From contig JAYFRC010000060.1 in NCBI GenBank assembly GCA_034926415.1, positions 1 through 8,382 on the forward strand: DNA of 8,382 nucleotides, read 5' to 3'. This stretch comes from JAYFRC01 sp034926415 (GTDB lineage: Bacteria; Bacillota; Clostridia; Oscillospirales; Oscillospiraceae). The number at the start of each line of letters is the position of its first letter. Position 1 is the first letter of the stretch. The notes under the pieces were generated by a model. That model saw nothing but the letters and a program-made list of their open reading frames with translations. It was not told the DNA's origin and made no database searches. The position numbers and the translations under genes were made by a program. This document shows positions 1 to 5,650 of this stretch, piece by piece.

Positions 1-22
1 ATCTTAGGCAACAGCCCAAGAT
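1..22 (-). terminator. Hairpin just after rpoN, possible terminator cut by the window edge
   Basis: Positions 1-9 and 14-22 form a 9-bp inverted repeat with a 4-base loop; one pair is G-U when read on the minus strand. It starts 11 bases beyond the rpoN stop, where a terminator would be expected. The U-tract that would confirm it lies outside the window. On the plus strand a T-rich run (30-39) follows after a short gap, so it might act in both directions. Terminator function is an inference. Confidence 0.4.
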
Positions 23-32
23 GCGGATATTT

Positions 33-1466
33 TTATTTTGAGAATTTGTTTTTGCGTTTCAGCGAGCTTGCTATGCCGAGCTCGTCACGGTATTTGGCTA
101 TCGTGCGGCGCGAGAGCGTTACTCCCTCGCGCGCGAAAATATCCTGGAGCGCGCTGTCCGACAAGGGGGCGTCCGGCGATTCCTTCGACACGATATCGAC
201 GAGCCTGCGCTTTATAACGACCGAAGAAAGCGCCCCGTCCGCCTTTCCGCTTTCCCCTCCGGTATAGCCGGAGGAAAACAGAGATTTAAGGCTCACGGTG
301 CCGGCGGCACAGACAATGTATTTGTCGTGCACGGCGCGGCTGATAGTAGAGACGTTGAAGCCGAGCGTGTCAGCTATCTCGGACATTGTCATCGGACGCA
401 GCGTTTTGCCGTCGCGGAAAAACCGGGGCTGGAGCGAGACGATGCACTCGATTAGACGGAATAGCGTCTTTTGGCGGTTTTCTATGTCCGCGACGAGCGC
501 TCTCGCGTCGGTCAGATTTTTCTGAAGATAGGCAGTGAGCTCCCTGTCGTCCGAGTTCGAGGCCATTTTTACATATCCGTCGTTCATCGTCAGCGGGGGA
601 ATAAGGCTGTCGTTCATGCATATTTTGAAACCGCCGCGCTCGGCCGTTACCTTCGCGTCAGGTACGATGTAACACTCGGGCGAGCCGGTATAGTAGCCGC
701 GCGAGGGCACCGGCGTCAGCGAGCGTATCGCGGAGCAGTATTCCGCTGCCGTTTCACGGCTTATATTGAGCGCTCTCGCGATGGCTGCTATGTCGTTGTC
801 GGCCAGCAGGGAAAGGCAGCTTTTCACTATTTTAATAGTATAGGGGTTAAAATTGTCCGAGGAAGCCAGCTGGAGGATAAGACATTCCTCAAGATTCCTC
901 GCGCCTATGCCGGGAGGGTCGAGGCTTTGTATCACGTACAGCATCTGCGTGCATTCGAACTCGGATATGCCGAGGTGTTTCGCCGCGTCGCCCATGTCTT
1001 CGGCGAACCAGCCGCGCGCATCCAGCGACTGGATAAGATAATCGCAGATAGCCGCCTGCTTTTTATCGAGCGGATAGTCGATGAGCTGGAACGAAAGATA
1101 CTCCGCGAGGGACTCGTGCGCCGCCTGATTTTCTATCGGGTTCCAGTCTGTGCTGACACAGTCATTTCTGCGGCGGACGTAGAAGCTCTCCTGCGAGGCA
1201 AAGGTGTTGCGCTCCTGGTTTCCGTCGTCGCTCTGTTCATGGCGTGCGCGCCCGCTGTCGGCGAGCGCGTTGTAGGACACGGCGGAAAAATCTTCGGACG
1301 CCGAAACCGAATCGTCGCCGCGCTCAAGTATGGGATTCGAGTTAAGCGCGGATTCAACGGCCTCGCATACTTCGGGCAGAGCCATGTGCAGAAGCCGAAG
1401 CTGCTGCTGGAGCCGCGCGTTTATCTGCAGCGTCTGCTTTTGTGTGATATTAAGATTCTGCTCCAT
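33..1466 (-). CDS. rpoN: RNA polymerase sigma-54 factor RpoN
   Basis: This is the alternative sigma factor that directs core RNA polymerase to -24/-12 promoters and needs ATP-dependent enhancer-binding activators to open them. The 477-residue length is normal for the family. The N-terminus is the glutamine- and leucine-rich region I (about 1-48, with LQQQLRLLHMAL). A polar, acidic linker (about 50-105) follows, then the core-binding domain with its LDPPGIGAR motif at 182-190. A helix-turn-helix (about 360-384, MSEIADTLGFNVSTISRAV) and the C-terminal RpoN box, SRRTIAKYRD at 452-461, complete it. An in-frame TTG at 1535 would add 23 residues, but I chose the ATG at 1466. It starts the canonical region I and has AGGGGGG ten bases upstream. 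The gene lies downstream of the thi operon but is separated from it by a hairpin terminator and has its own promoter-like site. The usual rpoN neighbours (hpf, ptsN, lptB) are absent here. Confidence 0.96.
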   Translation of the reverse strand: MEQNLNITQKQTLQINARLQQQLRLLHMALPEVCEAVESALNSNPILERGDDSVSASEDFSAVSYNALADSGRARHEQSDDGNQERNTFASQESFYVRRRNDCVSTDWNPIENQAAHESLAEYLSFQLIDYPLDKKQAAICDYLIQSLDARGWFAEDMGDAAKHLGISEFECTQMLYVIQSLDPPGIGARNLEECLILQLASSDNFNPYTIKIVKSCLSLLADNDIAAIARALNISRETAAEYCSAIRSLTPVPSRGYYTGSPECYIVPDAKVTAERGGFKICMNDSLIPPLTMNDGYVKMASNSDDRELTAYLQKNLTDARALVADIENRQKTLFRLIECIVSLQPRFFRDGKTLRPMTMSEIADTLGFNVSTISRAVHDKYIVCAAGTVSLKSLFSSGYTGGESGKADGALSSVVIKRRLVDIVSKESPDAPLSDSALQDIFAREGVTLSRRTIAKYRDELGIASSLKRKNKFSK

Positions 1467-1560
1467 GCGCGAGTCGCCCCCCCTGAAGAAATTGTTGCGC
1501 CGCCAACAGCGAATGATCCAATATTGCCCCCGCAAACATATCGCTGGCCCAACAGCAAAT

Positions 1561-1569
1561 ATTATACCA
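1561..1569 (-). promoter_or_regulatory. Probable extended -10 promoter for rpoN
   Basis: On the minus strand this reads TGGTATAAT, a perfect TATAAT with the TG extension that can compensate for a poor -35. No good -35 hexamer sits 16-18 bases upstream; the nearest, TTGCGT at 1592-1587, is 20 bases away. Transcription would start near 1554, leaving a leader of about 88 bases before the rpoN ATG. The site lies just past the thi-operon terminator, so rpoN would be independently expressed. Confidence 0.45.
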
Positions 1570-1590
1570 CGTTATCGCCGTTTAGTACGC

Positions 1591-1638
1591 AAAAATTTAG
1601 CCGCCGGCCATGTGCGTTTTGCACAAGAACCGACGGCT
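1591..1638 (-). terminator. Rho-independent terminator of the thi transport operon
   Basis: Read on the minus strand, a 9-bp outer stem (1630-1638 with 1599-1607, one G-U pair) encloses a 3x4 internal loop. Inside that is a perfect 5-bp inner stem (TGTGC/GCACA) with a 5-base loop. It is followed directly by AAATTTTT (1598-1591). It begins about 45 bases after the stop of the ATPase gene, in the correct orientation to end that operon before rpoN. Confidence 0.65.
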
Positions 1639-1683
1639 GAGAGCCTGTTCAGATAAAGAGCGGCAGGCAGGAAACGTTGTTTT

Positions 1684-2430
1684 TTACAGGCCGCCGAGCG
1701 CGAAAACGAGAGAGCGTTTGAGCGTGAGAAAATCGGAGGTCAGAGAAAAATCGCGGTCGCGTTCGCCGCGCGGCGGCGTTATGGTGATTTCCGAGGAAAT
1801 AACGGCGGGCCTTCCCGAAAGAACGCAGACACGGTCGGAGAGCACGACAGCCTCGTCTATGTCGTGAGTAATGAACAGCGTCGTGAGGCCGAGCTTTTCC
1901 GCCGTCCCGAGGAACCATTCGTGCATGGAGGATTTTGTTATCGCGTCGAGGGCGGAAAACGGCTCGTCGAGGAGCACCGCTCCGTCAGAGGCGAGATAAG
2001 TCCGCATAAGCGCGGCGCGCTGGCGCATGCCTCCGGACAGCGTGCAGGGGTACTCGTATTCAGTACCCGCGAGGCCGAAGAGCGGAAACAGCTCCGCCGC
2101 CCGCTCACGCGCGGCCCTTTTCGGCGTTCCCTTTATGACCAGGGGCAGCGCCACGTTGTCGACAACGCGTTTGTGCGGCAGCAGCAGATCCTTCTGGAGC
2201 ATATAGCTGACGCGGCCGGGTCTGCCGGTAGCGTTCTCGCCGTTTATGAAAACGTTTCCAGAGTCCGGTTCGGACAATCCCGCGAGGACGTTAAAAAGCG
2301 TTGTCTTGCCCGCGCCGCTGACACCGAGCAGGCACACGGTCTCGCCCGCGCCGACGGAAAGCGACACTCCGCCGAGCACGGTATCGCCGCCGAACGATTT
2401 TATTATGTTATCGGCGCGGATAAGAGCCAT
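1684..2430 (-). CDS. thiZ: ABC transporter ATP-binding protein, ThiZ-like
   Basis: This is the cytoplasmic ATPase subunit of an uptake ABC transporter; it hydrolyses ATP to drive import through the permease encoded two genes upstream. All the nucleotide-binding motifs are present in 248 residues: Walker A GVSGAGKTT (36-44), Q-loop Gln79, signature LSGGMRQR (131-138), Walker B AVLLDEP (151-157), D-loop SALD (159-162) and switch His189. The protein resembles the nitrate/taurine/thiamine-precursor class (COG1116). The reading frame stays open to 2601, but that part overlaps the lipoprotein gene. The ATG at 2430 opens a typical ABC start (MALIRADNIIKSFGG), has GGAG about nine bases upstream, and lies 14 bases after the previous stop. 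It is the last gene of the riboswitch-controlled operon. Specificity for a thiamine-related substrate is inferred from context, not from this subunit. Confidence 0.9.
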   Translation of the reverse strand: MALIRADNIIKSFGGDTVLGGVSLSVGAGETVCLLGVSGAGKTTLFNVLAGLSEPDSGNVFINGENATGRPGRVSYMLQKDLLLPHKRVVDNVALPLVIKGTPKRAARERAAELFPLFGLAGTEYEYPCTLSGGMRQRAALMRTYLASDGAVLLDEPFSALDAITKSSMHEWFLGTAEKLGLTTLFITHDIDEAVVLSDRVCVLSGRPAVISSEITITPPRGERDRDFSLTSDFLTLKRSLVFALGGL

Positions 2431-2444
2431 GGGGCACACTCCAT

Positions 2445-3470
2445 TCAGTCGCTCAGGTAGTCGTTTGTGAAGCCGTAATTTTCGGGTATCTGATTTTCGA
2501 CGAGCCCGTTGTCGTCGAGCCACTTGTAAAACGCGTTCCAGCGGTCGGGGTCGATATAGCCCCATTTGGGAGCGTCGGCGACGTACTTGTCCGCAAGCCA
2601 TTCCTGCGACGTTTTCACAAGCTTCTCCGCTCCTGAAAGGGAGCCGGTATCGTCGCCGTCGATGAGCAGCTGCGCGGCGTCGTCCGGATTTTCGGCGGCG
2701 TAAGCATAGCCCTTTTCAAGCGCGGCGAGGAAGGCTTTTGTCTCGTCCGGATGCTCCGCGAGAAAATCGTTGTTCGCGACGAGCACGGGCGTGTAGTAAT
2801 CGAATGTTTCATTCTGGTCGGCGATGCTCCAGTAGTCGAAATCGAGGCCCGACAGCTTGACGTTTAGGCCGCCCCAGGCGTAGAAGACCCAGACCGCGTC
2901 GGTCTGATTCACCGCAAGCGCCGACGCCTCGTCGGTTATGTTGTTCGGTATCAGCGTCACATCGGACCAGTCGCCGCCGCCGTCGGTCACGAGTTTTTTA
3001 AGCATCGCGAGCTCGATGGGCGAGTTCCAGGTCGAGTAGGTATGCCCCGCAAGCCCTGCGGGAGTGTCGATACCCTCGCCGGCACGGGAGATAATGCCGG
3101 AAGTGTTGTGCTGGAGCAGGGCGGCGACAGCGGTGACGGGCAGCGGATCGCTGAGCGCAAAGGCTGCGGCCAGAGTGTCCTGCGCGTCGATGGAAAAGTC
3201 GGCCTGACCAGAGGCGCAGACGGAGACGGCTCCGTCCTCCGGCGGCTGGACTATCGTCACGTCGAGACCGGCGTCCGCGAAATAGCCGAGGGCTTTCGCG
3301 GCGTAGATTCCGGTGTGGTTAGTGTTCGGCGTCCAGTCAAGGCAGAGCGTTATCGGGAACGCATCATCGCCGCTCGCTGCGGACAAAGCGCCGTTTCCGG
3401 CGCAGGCCGTCATCGAAAGAGCCATCGCCGCGGCTGACGCGGCGGCTAAAATTCGTTTCATGTTGTTCAT
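2445..3470 (-). CDS. thiY: NMT1/THI5-like substrate-binding lipoprotein, ThiY-like
   Basis: This is the extracytoplasmic binding component of the ABC importer, probably capturing a thiamine pyrimidine precursor (HMP or a formylaminopyrimidine) or thiamine. The 341-residue product begins with a lipoprotein signal peptide: Met-Asn-Asn-Met-Lys-Arg, a hydrophobic alanine-rich stretch, and a lipobox MTAC with Cys23 as the lipidated residue. The mature part has the NMT1/THI5-like hallmark LDWTPNTNHTGIY (44-56), followed by VQPPEDGA and an ASGQADFSIDAQD segment. The aromatic-rich C-terminus (WGYIDPDRWNAFYKWL) is typical of ThiY-like proteins in Gram-positive-type bacteria. I chose the ATG at 3470 because it forms an ATGA overlap with the permease stop, has a GAGAG run upstream and gives a normal signal peptide. 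An ATG at 3506 would add twelve polar residues with a weak ribosome site. The exact ligand cannot be read from the sequence. Confidence 0.9.
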   Translation of the reverse strand: MNNMKRILAAASAAAMALSMTACAGNGALSAASGDDAFPITLCLDWTPNTNHTGIYAAKALGYFADAGLDVTIVQPPEDGAVSVCASGQADFSIDAQDTLAAAFALSDPLPVTAVAALLQHNTSGIISRAGEGIDTPAGLAGHTYSTWNSPIELAMLKKLVTDGGGDWSDVTLIPNNITDEASALAVNQTDAVWVFYAWGGLNVKLSGLDFDYWSIADQNETFDYYTPVLVANNDFLAEHPDETKAFLAALEKGYAYAAENPDDAAQLLIDGDDTGSLSGAEKLVKTSQEWLADKYVADAPKWGYIDPDRWNAFYKWLDDNGLVENQIPENYGFTNDYLSD

Positions 3471-4249
3471 TGCATTATACTCTCTTTCTTTTCCGCCCTT
3501 TCCCATGGCATCGCCGCCCTGCGGAGCGCGGACACGGCCAGCATAAGGAGCAGGCTAACTATAATAATAAGGAAAATGACGGCGAACATCTTGTCGAAGG
3601 CATACGCTTTGCGCACGCGCGTCATGTATACGCCGAGTCCCTCGAAGCCGCCTAGCCACTCGGCGACGACTGCGCCGACTACCGAGTACGCGGCGGAGAC
3701 TTTGAGTCCTGAGAAAAAGTGGCTCAGCGCGGCGGGGAATTTCAGATGGTAAAATATCTGCAGTCTGTTGGCGCCCATGGAGCGCAGCAGGCTGACGGCG
3801 TCCGGGTCTGCGGAGCCGTACCCGTCGAGCAATCCGACGGTTATGGGAAAGAACGTCGTCAGCACGACGACGGCTATCTTTGGGGCCATGCCGAAGCCCA
3901 TCCAAAGCACCAGCAACGGTGCGATGGCGATGGTCGGTATCGTCTGGGAGATTATGATTATCGGGTAAAGCGCGCGGCGGAGCCACAGGAAGCGATCCAT
4001 AAGCGACGCGGCGGCGAAGGAGATGACGACGCCGAGCGCGAGACCGTAAAGCGCCTCCTGAAGAGTGACGGATGCATGGAGCATCAGCGTCGGGAAATCG
4101 CCGACGAAAGCTGCGAACACCGCCGCGGGCGACGGGAGCATGAACGCGGGCACCGCGCCCCCGGCCGATATTAGCCACCAGACGAGCACGGCGGCGGCCA
4201 GCGCCAGAACCGGCGCGGCGTTATTTATGGAACTTTGAAATCTTTTCAT
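3467..4249 (-). CDS. thiX: ABC transporter permease, ThiX-like
   Basis: This is the membrane channel subunit of the importer. The 260-residue protein is hydrophobic, with about six likely membrane segments. Examples lie at 11-30, 65-83, 95-117, 124-142, 184-203 and 220-242. The cytoplasmic EAA loop that docks with the ATPase lies at about 150-182 (RSMGANRLQIFYHLKFPAAL), with the conserved glycine at 159. This is the BPD_transp_1 fold of the SsuC/TauC/ThiX group. Its start overlaps the end of the thiamine-binding gene by 29 bases, and its stop overlaps the lipoprotein start by ATGA, so translation is probably coupled across all three. The ribosome site is weak (AGGGAAAG too far upstream), consistent with coupling. 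Thiamine-related specificity comes from the riboswitch and the neighbours. Confidence 0.9.
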   Translation of the reverse strand: MKRFQSSINNAAPVLALAAAVLVWWLISAGGAVPAFMLPSPAAVFAAFVGDFPTLMLHASVTLQEALYGLALGVVISFAAASLMDRFLWLRRALYPIIIISQTIPTIAIAPLLVLWMGFGMAPKIAVVVLTTFFPITVGLLDGYGSADPDAVSLLRSMGANRLQIFYHLKFPAALSHFFSGLKVSAAYSVVGAVVAEWLGGFEGLGVYMTRVRKAYAFDKMFAVIFLIIIVSLLLMLAVSALRRAAMPWERAEKKESIMQ

Positions 4250-4520
4250 CTATCGAAAGTATCTTTCCCTCTGGACGCCAGCTTATTTTGACGTAGGCGT
4301 CCACCTTGGGCGCGCCGGCGGCTATCGCCACCTTCTGGCACTGCTTGACGACGTCCATCAGCGCGTCGTAGTCGTCGCCCTCGATTGTCGTTTCAAACGG
4401 GCCGACATAATAGCAAAAGCCCGTGCTTTTGATGTAGTCGATTACCTGGTCCACTATGCGGCAGACCTCTTTCTCGTCGAGAGTGGACGGGAGCACCTGG
4501 ATAGCGACGCTTGCGTTCAT
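4221..4520 (-). CDS. Small thiamine-binding protein, MTH1187/YkoF-like (DUF77)
   Basis: This is a 99-residue soluble protein of the MTH1187/YqgV/YkoF-like family (Pfam Thiamine_BP), a ferredoxin-like beta-alpha-beta fold. YkoF, a two-domain relative in Bacillus, binds thiamine; this protein has a single domain and probably works as an oligomer. Visible family traits are an N-terminal beta strand (VAIQVLP, 5-11), a helix (about 14-33), the VGPFETTIEGD strand-turn (39-49) and a second helix (52-69). A final strand carries VDAYVKISWRPEG (73-85). There is no signal peptide or membrane segment, so it is cytoplasmic. The ATG follows a perfect AGGAGG at seven to eight bases. It is the first gene after the TPP riboswitch and overlaps the permease by 29 bases. 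That position suggests handling of the imported compound or an accessory role in transport, but its job is not established. Confidence 0.88.
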   Translation of the reverse strand: MNASVAIQVLPSTLDEKEVCRIVDQVIDYIKSTGFCYYVGPFETTIEGDDYDALMDVVKQCQKVAIAAGAPKVDAYVKISWRPEGKILSIDEKISKFHK

Positions 4521-4536
4521 AAGATTACCTCCTGAT

Positions 4537-4576
4537 AAAATAAAACGAGCCGCTCAGCGTAAAGCTGAACGGCTCG
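4537..4576 (-). terminator. Riboswitch-linked rho-independent terminator before the thi operon
   Basis: On the minus strand, a 13-bp stem (4576-4564 with 4558-4546, one G-U pair) with a 5-base loop is followed by TTTTATTTT (4545-4537). It lies between the TPP aptamer and the AGGAGG of the first gene, so transcription either stops here or continues into the operon. Its 3' arm and an aptamer segment share eight identical bases. That supports an antiterminator model in which TPP binding allows this hairpin to form. Confidence 0.82.
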
Positions 4577-4593
4577 ATAACTAACGTTATCCC

Positions 4594-4684
4594 ACGGCTC
4601 TCCCTACGCTGGCATTACCCAACAGGTTCATAGGGTCAGGACAAAAGTCCTATCTCAGCCGCTCGGTTACGGCCCCCCTGTGCT
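4594..4684 (-). promoter_or_regulatory. TPP riboswitch (THI-box aptamer)
   Basis: This RNA element binds thiamine pyrophosphate and lowers expression of the downstream transport operon when TPP is plentiful. Conserved THI-box segments occur in order on the minus strand: GGGGGGCC (about 4678-4671), GGCTGAGATA (4660-4651), and GGAC-TTTT-GTCC of stem P3 (4650-4639). These are followed by ACCCTATGAACCTG (4635-4622) and the strongly conserved TAATGCCAGCGTAGGGA (4617-4601). The GCCG/CGGC pairing of P2 is also visible. The P1 stem is not obvious to me, because the 3' flank (GAGCCGTGGG) has no clear long partner. The aptamer begins just downstream of the predicted start site near 4692 and feeds a terminator at 4576-4537. 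Confidence 0.96.
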
Positions 4685-4698
4685 TAAATTGTAGTTTT

Positions 4699-4727
4699 GT
4701 TATAACAGGTTTGAAAGCAGTTGTCAA
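4699..4727 (-). promoter_or_regulatory. Sigma-70-type promoter for the thi operon
   Basis: On the minus strand this is TTGACA (4727-4722), a 17-base spacer, then TATAAC (4704-4699), a near-consensus housekeeping promoter. Transcription would start near 4692, a few bases before the TPP aptamer, as expected for a riboswitch-controlled operon. It lies 36 bases beyond the T-tract of the upp terminator, so the operon is expressed separately from upp. Confidence 0.87.
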
Positions 4728-4762
4728 GCGCGCCGGGTTCCCTGTGTTCACACCCGACGGCG

Positions 4763-4798
4763 ACAAACAAAAGCCCTCCGGACATGCGTCCGGAGGGC
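4763..4798 (-). terminator. Rho-independent terminator of upp
   Basis: A perfect 11-bp GC-rich stem (4798-4788 with 4783-4773) with a 4-base loop is followed on the minus strand by TTTTGTTTGT (4772-4763). It begins 18 bases after the upp stop codon. It should insulate upp from the thi promoter immediately downstream. Confidence 0.88.
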
Positions 4799-4815
4799 CT
4801 GCGTAATGACAAATC

Positions 4816-5451
4816 TTATTTTGTTCCGAATATCCTGTCGCCGGCGTCGCCGAGGCCAGGGCAGATATAGGCATTCTCGTTGAGGCAGCGGTCGAGCTGG
4901 CCGATGTATATCTGGACGTCGGGATGAGCCTTGTGCAGGCGCTCAACCCCTTCTGGTGCGGCTATGATGCATACGAATTTTATCTTCTTGCCGCCGTGCT
5001 GCTTGATAAAGTCGATGGCGGCCACGGCGCTTCCACCGGTGGCGAGCATGGGGTCTACCACGCATATGGTACGGAGCTCGATGGGGCTTGGCAGCTTGCA
5101 GTAATACTCGTGGGGTTCATGGGTCTCGGGGTCGCGGAACAGTCCGATATGTCCGACCTTAGCAGAGGGAACGAGAGCCAGTATGCCGGGCGCCATGCCA
5201 AGTCCGGCGCGGAGGATGGGGACGACGGCAAGCTTTTTGCCGGAGAGCATTGGGGTCATGCATTTTTCGATAGGCGTGGTTATCTCGACGTCCTCGACGG
5301 GAAGGTCGCGCAGAGCCTCGTAACCTTCGAGCATTGCGATCTCCTCGATAAGCTTGCGAAACTCGTTCGTTCCGGTGTTTATGTCCCTCAGGTGCGAAAT
5401 CTTATGCTTGATCAGCGGATGCTGCATAATAAAAACATTATCCATATTCAT
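4816..5451 (-). CDS. upp: Uracil phosphoribosyltransferase
   Basis: This pyrimidine-salvage enzyme makes UMP and pyrophosphate from uracil and PRPP in the cytoplasm. The 211-residue length is typical. The N-terminal HPLIKHKISHLRD (11-23) is the classic UPRT opening. ILRAGLGM at 79-86 is the conserved loop near the active site, VVDPMLATGGSA at 131-142 is the PRPP-binding motif, and the C-terminal YICPGLGDAGDRIFGT (195-210) forms the uracil-binding region. The ATG at 5451 follows an AAGGAG; an alternative at 5445 would be farther from it. The gene is divergent from uraA, which supplies its substrate, and has its own promoter and terminator. A tiny eight-codon reading frame in its leader is noted under findings. 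Confidence 0.97.
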   Translation of the reverse strand: MNMDNVFIMQHPLIKHKISHLRDINTGTNEFRKLIEEIAMLEGYEALRDLPVEDVEITTPIEKCMTPMLSGKKLAVVPILRAGLGMAPGILALVPSAKVGHIGLFRDPETHEPHEYYCKLPSPIELRTICVVDPMLATGGSAVAAIDFIKQHGGKKIKFVCIIAAPEGVERLHKAHPDVQIYIGQLDRCLNENAYICPGLGDAGDRIFGTK

Positions 5452-5520
5452 AGTGCAGATTACTCCTTTTTTGGCCGAAGAGCCATGTAAGCCGACGCAA
5501 AAACACGACCGACCCTATTC

Positions 5521-5549
5521 ATACTAAAAAAAATTGCTCTGCCTGTCAA
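5521..5549 (-). promoter_or_regulatory. Sigma-70-type promoter for upp
   Basis: On the minus strand: TTGACA (5549-5544), a 17-base spacer ending in a T8 run, then TAGTAT (5526-5521). Start of transcription is predicted near 5514, giving a leader of about 63 bases. The -35 hexamer sits inside a small palindrome (5541-5552) that could bind a regulator. Confidence 0.8.
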
Positions 5550-5572
5550 GGCAAATGTCGATTTTTTATCGA
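5541..5572. other. Palindromes in the upp/uraA intergenic region, possible operator
   Basis: Two short inverted repeats lie side by side: GCCT-4-AGGC at 5541-5552, covering the upp -35 box, and TCGAT-5-ATCGA at 5558-5572. A direct repeat TGTCGA occurs at 5556-5561 and again at 5597-5602, inside the uraA promoter spacer, 41 bases apart. A shared regulator of both genes is possible, but I match these to no known motif. Confidence 0.25.
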
Positions 5573-5590
5573 ATTTTAGAAAATATCCCA

Positions 5591-5619
5591 TTGCTCTGTC
5601 GAAACCGATATAGTATAAT
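5591..5619 (+). promoter_or_regulatory. Sigma-70-type promoter for uraA
   Basis: TTGCTC (5591-5596), a 17-base spacer and a perfect TATAAT (5614-5619) stand upstream of uraA. The predicted start near 5626 leaves a leader of only about 25 bases. That leaves no room for a PyrR-type attenuator, so any control should act at initiation or on translation. Confidence 0.77.
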
Positions 5620-5650
5620 TTTCAAGAAAAAATAAATAGGGGTGATTTTG

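Noticed and set aside
1467..1535. 23-residue extension of RpoN from TTG at 1535
   Set aside because: It starts at TTG, does not resemble region I, and ATG 1466 has a strong AGGGGGG upstream.
471..1640. Plus-strand open frame of 389 codons opposite rpoN
   Set aside because: It is rich in Arg, Val and Gly with no recognisable domain and lies antisense to a fully motif-supported sigma-54 gene. Long antisense frames are expected at this GC content.
1864..2460. Plus-strand open frame of 198 codons opposite the ATPase gene
   Set aside because: It has low-complexity Arg/Glu/Ala content, no good ribosome site and complete overlap with the Walker- and signature-bearing ATPase.
2431..2601. N-terminal extension of the ATPase in frame to 2601
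   Set aside because: It is an Arg-rich stretch overlapping the lipoprotein C-terminus. The ATG at 2430 gives the family-typical N-terminus and has a ribosome site.
3555..4178. Second minus-strand frame of 207 codons inside the permease gene
   Set aside because: It is Arg-rich, in another frame of the same strand as the permease, which has clear membrane segments and an EAA loop.
4337..4352. TGGCAC followed by TTG, resembling part of a sigma-54 site
   Set aside because: The spacing to a GC at -12 is wrong and it lies inside the thiamine-binding coding region; a chance match.
4743..4752. Short palindrome TGTG-TT-CACA upstream of the thi promoter
   Set aside because: It has only four base pairs per arm and no known operator match. 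Riboswitch control already explains the operon, so it was not listed as a feature.
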